Part shown: positions 60,238-64,000 of the stretch, piece by piece
Layout of the letters: each line of letters opens with the position of its first letter
How positions within the stretch are numbered: the stretch's first letter is position 1
From: Bacteroidota bacterium
GTDB lineage: Bacteria > Bacteroidota > Bacteroidia > UKL13-3
Assembly: GCA_027484685.1 (NCBI GenBank)
Contig: JAIXSO010000052.1
Location: 85,409-149,408, forward strand
Length of the DNA stretch: 64,000 nt
Direction of reading: 5' to 3'
Translations under genes and position numbers: made by a program
Notes under the pieces: generated by a model
What the model saw: the letters and a program-made list of their open reading frames with translations, nothing else
Told to the model about the DNA's origin: nothing
The model's database searches: none

Positions 60238-62010
60238 ATGTGTGGAATATTAGGACAAATAAATAAAACAGATAGGTTAGACAATGCCTTATTTAGTTTG
60301 ATGCTTCTAACCCTTCATCATCGTGGTCCTGATGGAAATGGTACGTATTTTTCTGAAAATAATTTATTGGCTTTTGGGCATACTCGCCTTTCGTTTTTGG
60401 ATTTAACGGATGCCGGGAAACAACCATTTATAAGTAGCAACAACCAAATTATAATAACTTTTAATGGCGAAATTTATAATTACCAAGAGCTAAAAAAAGA
60501 GCTTTTAAACGAATATAATTTTGTTACCAATACCGATACTGAAGTTATTGTCGCTGCTTATCAAAAATGGGGAATTGATTTTATTAGCAAGCTTAAAGGC
60601 ATGTTTGCCATTGCTCTTTACGATAAGTTAATCAATAAAGTATATTTAATTAGAGATAGGTTTGGAATTAAACCTTTGTATTATTTTTATAATAACAATC
60701 AATTCATTTTTGCTTCTGAAATAAAAGCCATTATGGAATCTGGAAAGGTTGTTAAAGATATTGATTTTACTGCTTTTGCCGACTATTTTGTGTATCGTTA
60801 TATTCCTTCGCCAAAAACCATTTGGAAACAAGTTTATAAAATTCCTCCTGCACATTATTTATGTTTTGATATAAATAATTTTTCCTTTTCATTAACTGAA
60901 TATTGGCAATTAACTAATGATAATAAAAAAGAATATGAACTGAGTTTAGCCAATGAAATAAATAATATTTTACAAACTTCAGTTGCCGAACATGTAAGAG
61001 CTGATGTGCCAATAGGTTCTTTCTTAAGTGGTGGTTACGACAGTAGTGCCATGGTTTTATACATGAAAAACTTAGGCTTAAATCCTGAAACTTTCTCCAT
61101 TGGTTTTAATAATTGGGAAAAAAGCGAACATCAATTTGCAGAAGTGGTGGCCAATCATTTAAACGTTCCTAATAAATATGTAATAGCTGATGAAAGTAGT
61201 TTGGATTTAGTAAATAAAATGCCAATTGTTTATGACGAGCCCATTGCTGATATTTCTATTGTGCCAACTTATATGGTAAGTAATTTAGCTAAACAAACAG
61301 TTAAGGCTGTTTTAAGTGGCGAAGGGGCTGATGAAATATTTGGTGGTTATACTTGGCAACATCAATTTTATAACGAACAATATAGCAACACATGGCTGCA
61401 AAAATTAAAGCACATGTTTAAACCAGTTGATACAGTTAACTTTTATGCACAAGCCATGGCAATGGGTTGGTTCGATAGAAATGAGCTAGAAAACATGTTG
61501 CAGCCACATTTACATCAATATATTTCAAACGATGTGCATTGGTTTTACAGGAAAAACTTTAAAAGTAATTTATCACCTTTAAAAGCAGTTCAATACATGG
61601 ACATGAAATGTTTTATGGGTGAGTTGGTTTTAACTAAAATTGATAGAGCCAGCATGGCCAATTCGCTCGAAGTAAGAGTTCCCTTTTTAGATCATACGCT
61701 TTTTGAAAAAGTGTTTTCAATAAACGAAAATCAATATTTTAAAAAAGAACAAACCAAATTTTTATTATACCAAAACATAAAAAAATATTTACCTGAAAGT
61801 ATTTTAAATAGGAAGAAACAAGGTTTTGTTGGGCCCGATAGTTATTATATGAATATTGAATATTATAAAAAGGAATTAGCACAAAGTAAGTTAGTAGCCT
61901 TTAATATTATCAAACAGTCGTATATTGATAACTTACTTAGACAAGACTATAATTGGAAGCTATGGAAGATTTTGATTATGGAAAAATGGTTCAGTCATTG
62001 GGTTGATTAA
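60238..62010 (+). CDS. asnB: Asparagine synthase (glutamine-hydrolysing) family
   Basis: 590 residues. The class II glutaminase domain starts with the catalytic Cys2 (MCGILGQI), with 'LHHRGPDGNG' and 'ITFNGEIYNYQEL'. The synthetase domain has the ATP loop 'SGGYDSSAMV' (264-273) and 'SGEGADEIFGGY'. The length (slightly below 600) fits the AsnB forms found in polysaccharide and natural-product clusters, which put ammonia from glutamine onto sugar acids or peptides and not only onto aspartate. It follows the lipoprotein gene without a gap and precedes an epimerase gene by 37 bases. A sugar-carboxylate amide is therefore as likely as free asparagine. Confidence 0.92.
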   Translation: MCGILGQINKTDRLDNALFSLMLLTLHHRGPDGNGTYFSENNLLAFGHTRLSFLDLTDAGKQPFISSNNQIIITFNGEIYNYQELKKELLNEYNFVTNTDTEVIVAAYQKWGIDFISKLKGMFAIALYDKLINKVYLIRDRFGIKPLYYFYNNNQFIFASEIKAIMESGKVVKDIDFTAFADYFVYRYIPSPKTIWKQVYKIPPAHYLCFDINNFSFSLTEYWQLTNDNKKEYELSLANEINNILQTSVAEHVRADVPIGSFLSGGYDSSAMVLYMKNLGLNPETFSIGFNNWEKSEHQFAEVVANHLNVPNKYVIADESSLDLVNKMPIVYDEPIADISIVPTYMVSNLAKQTVKAVLSGEGADEIFGGYTWQHQFYNEQYSNTWLQKLKHMFKPVDTVNFYAQAMAMGWFDRNELENMLQPHLHQYISNDVHWFYRKNFKSNLSPLKAVQYMDMKCFMGELVLTKIDRASMANSLEVRVPFLDHTLFEKVFSINENQYFKKEQTKFLLYQNIKKYLPESILNRKKQGFVGPDSYYMNIEYYKKELAQSKLVAFNIIKQSYIDNLLRQDYNWKLWKILIMEKWFSHWVD

Positions 62011-62047
62011 TTCAGTTATCTCATTTACATTGCGCTAATTAAAAAAT

Positions 62048-62983
62048 ATGTCGTTAATTTATATTACGGGAGGAGCAGGTTTTATTGGTTTTCAATTGCA
62101 AAAGCATTTGGAAGGTAAATATGATTTGATGGCTATTGATTTATTAGCTAAAAACAACGTAGCTACTAACTATAGAAGCAGAAACTTAAATAATATTATA
62201 CAAGGTGACATAAAAAGTAGCTTTTTAGATGTTTTAAAAGAAAAGCCTAAAGTTTTAATTCATTTAGCTGCTGAAACTGGTATAGCGGGTTCTTTGGTTA
62301 ATCCATCCAAATACTTCGAAACAAATGTTCAAGCTACTTTTAATTTAATAGAGCAATGCAAAAATAATGGAGTTAAATACTTAATTTATGCAAGCAGTTC
62401 TTCAGTTTATAGCTCAAATCAAGAAATAATGAGCGAGGATAGTAATACCAGTAAACAGCTCTCCTTTTATGGAACGTCTAAAAAAATGAGTGAGGTAATG
62501 ATTGAAAATTATTGCGCTCAGTTTGGAATTACTGCAATTGGTTTAAGATTTTTTACTGTTTATGGCTCATGGACAAGGCCAGATATGGCAGCTTATAAGT
62601 TTATGAATAATATTGAAAATAATAAGCCTATAACAATTTATAATCAAGGTAATGTTTATAGAGATTTTACGCATGTAAGTGATGTGGTTAAAGCTATTGA
62701 ATTATTAATTGAAAAAATACAAAATGAACCAATTGGAGCGCATCAATTATTTAATATAGGTTTAGGTGCTCCCATTTCCGTGTTGCAATATGCTCATTTA
62801 ATTGCTGATTATATGAAAAAAGAACCAATCATTAACTTTGCTTCTTTGCCCATTAATGAATTGGTTTCTACCTACAGCAATAGCTGTAAATTGGAGCAAT
62901 ATATTCAGTTTAAACCAACCTGTAAAGCAGAGGATGGTGTAAATGAAATGGTAGAATGGTTTAAAAAGTATAAGTATGAGTAA
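62048..62983 (+). CDS. NAD-dependent sugar epimerase (UDP-glucuronate 4-epimerase-like)
   Basis: 311 residues, short-chain dehydrogenase fold of the extended type. 'IYITGGAGFIGFQLQ' is the NAD site, the catalytic Tyr141-x-x-x-Lys145 is in 'LSFYGTSKKMSEV', with Ser117/118 before it. 'LRFFTVYGSWTRPDMAAYKFM' closely follows the CapI/UDP-glucuronate 4-epimerase pattern (YGPWGRPDMA). It would change UDP-glucuronate to UDP-galacturonate or a similar pair, which fits the nearby AsnB as an amidating enzyme for uronic acids. The next gene overlaps its end by 8 bases. Confidence 0.86.
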   Translation: MSLIYITGGAGFIGFQLQKHLEGKYDLMAIDLLAKNNVATNYRSRNLNNIIQGDIKSSFLDVLKEKPKVLIHLAAETGIAGSLVNPSKYFETNVQATFNLIEQCKNNGVKYLIYASSSSVYSSNQEIMSEDSNTSKQLSFYGTSKKMSEVMIENYCAQFGITAIGLRFFTVYGSWTRPDMAAYKFMNNIENNKPITIYNQGNVYRDFTHVSDVVKAIELLIEKIQNEPIGAHQLFNIGLGAPISVLQYAHLIADYMKKEPIINFASLPINELVSTYSNSCKLEQYIQFKPTCKAEDGVNEMVEWFKKYKYE

Positions 62984-64000
62984 CAATATTTTTGTTTTTG
63001 TAGTTTGTGGTGCTACTGAGCATATTGATACTTTACACTTGTCGTTAAAGTATTTAAAGCATTTTTCAAAAAATGAAATAATAGTCGTTACTGATTCATC
63101 TCGGAATGAGATTTCAATCAATCATAGTCATATCATTGATATAAAAGTTGATGCAAAATACAATCACCATCAGGCTAGTATTTACTTAAAAACTGGCTTA
63201 CACAAATTTTTACCTAAAGGAAATAATTACTGTTATTTAGATACTGATGTAATTGCACTTTCATCTGATTGTGACAATATTTTTAATGAATTTATTGCTC
63301 CAATAACATTTGCTCCCGACCATTGTAAAGTAAAAAAATTCAGTGCTTACGCAGTAAATTGTAATTGTAGTAATGAATGGAAAAAGAATAGAGATTTATT
63401 TAATAAATACATGGAGAGCATGGCTAAAATAACCATTACCGATCCTTACTTATTGCAAAAATCAAAAGAATTGCAGTTTCATTTTGATGACTTAAAGAAT
63501 TCATTATTTAAAAAACTAACAACAGCTTTCAGATTCTTTTTAAGTTATCCAATTTTTAAATTAAATGATGAATTTTATTTTGATAGAAAAGCTAGAACTT
63601 GGCATTTAACCTCAGGAGAAATTGTAATGTATGAAGTGGATGTACAAAAAATTCAGAAAGAAACTGGATTAACTTATAATAAATGGAATCAAAAATGGCT
63701 TGATAAAAATGGTAACGATATTTGGATGGATGAATGTAATCATTTAGTGGATTATATTGCCAATACATTTAATATAACCGTAAAAGATAAAAATTGGCAG
63801 CACTGGAATGGTGGTGTATTTTTATTTAATGATGAAAGTTGTGATTTTTTGGAGGCTTGGTTTAATAAAACCATGCATATTTTTACTTTACCTAATTGGA
63901 AAACACGCGATCAAGGAACTTTAATTGCTACAGCTTGGGAGTTTGGTTTAAACAAACATCCTACACTTTCAAAACAATGGAATTTTATTGCTGATTATTA
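62976..64000 (+). CDS. Glycosyltransferase, GT8-like, 3' end missing
   Basis: Starts at the ATG at 62976 inside the epimerase stop region and is still open at the window end (341 codons visible). 'NYCYLDTDVIAL' carries the DxD metal site (Asp89-Thr-Asp91), 'WNGGVFLFNDES' (about 277-288) and 'TRDQGTLIATAWEFG' (Asp312-Gln313) match the later motifs of GT8-type nucleotide-sugar enzymes. No signal or membrane helix. It likely adds one sugar to the surface product with the two upstream enzymes (epimerase, AsnB). The sugar and acceptor are unknown. Confidence 0.72.
   Translation, partial: MSNNIFVFVVCGATEHIDTLHLSLKYLKHFSKNEIIVVTDSSRNEISINHSHIIDIKVDAKYNHHQASIYLKTGLHKFLPKGNNYCYLDTDVIALSSDCDNIFNEFIAPITFAPDHCKVKKFSAYAVNCNCSNEWKKNRDLFNKYMESMAKITITDPYLLQKSKELQFHFDDLKNSLFKKLTTAFRFFLSYPIFKLNDEFYFDRKARTWHLTSGEIVMYEVDVQKIQKETGLTYNKWNQKWLDKNGNDIWMDECNHLVDYIANTFNITVKDKNWQHWNGGVFLFNDESCDFLEAWFNKTMHIFTLPNWKTRDQGTLIATAWEFGLNKHPTLSKQWNFIADY

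Noticed and set aside
1..64000. Insertion sequences, integrases, prophage, tRNA or rRNA genes
   Set aside because: No transposase or recombinase motif, no cloverleaf and no rRNA-like sequence was recognised on either strand by reading; weak or partial cases could have been missed.

Overview
The window looks like a chromosomal segment of an AT-rich member of the Bacteroidota. Signs of this are several secreted proteins ending in type IX secretion (T9SS) sorting domains of both type A and type B, a PorP/SprF-family protein, menaquinone biosynthesis (MenA), promoters of the Bacteroidota TTG-N19-TAnnTTTG form, and very few Shine-Dalgarno sequences. No rRNA, tRNA, CRISPR array, transposase, integrase or phage gene was found.

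Layout. (1) 1-16285: a surface/secretion block with a giant LamG protein (5' end outside the window), a 15-repeat cadherin-like protein, a SprF-like outer-membrane protein, an OmpA-like protein, a subtilase and a small beta-barrel protein. (2) 16292-28700: housekeeping genes: MenA, a dicarboxylate/amino-acid symporter, ComF, a glutathione peroxidase, IspH, two response-regulator/hybrid-kinase genes, malic enzyme, a polyprenyl diphosphate synthase and a HAMP-PAS kinase. (3) 26982-30702 (minus): kinase, porin, a tiny KdpF-like gene and a small conserved protein. From memory this is the order that flanks kdpABC(D) in Bacteroidota, but the pump genes are absent. (4) 30877-39836: three more T9SS cargo proteins (one with RCC1 repeats), with EttA between them. 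(5) 39999-47347: methylmalonyl-CoA mutase large subunit, a one-gene type IIG restriction-modification enzyme flanked by direct copies of a double-hairpin repeat, a candidate small RNA, and an NtrC-type response regulator. (6) 47475-64000: an accessory cluster, mostly plus strand: acyl carrier protein, FabH-like KAS III, glycosyltransferases, N-acetyltransferase, Wzm/Wzt-type ABC exporter, methyltransferase, FAD monooxygenase, divergent cytochrome P450, toroidal terpene-cyclase-like protein, UbiA prenyltransferase, a transglutaminase-like lipoprotein, AsnB, a UDP-sugar epimerase and a further glycosyltransferase cut by the window end.

The most novel-looking material is the 51409-60237 part of the accessory cluster. 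Meroterpenoid-style enzymes (UbiA, toroidal cyclase, P450, FAD monooxygenase, O-methyltransferase-like) sit between and after the two halves of a polysaccharide-type ABC exporter. This suggests that a lipid- or terpenoid-linked surface product is made and exported, though the product is unknown. Other points of interest are the apparent kdp scar, palindromic repeats inserted in frame in the restriction-modification gene, a duplicated 3' tail of the NtrC-type regulator carried with a repeat, and the candidate small RNA at 45820-45882.
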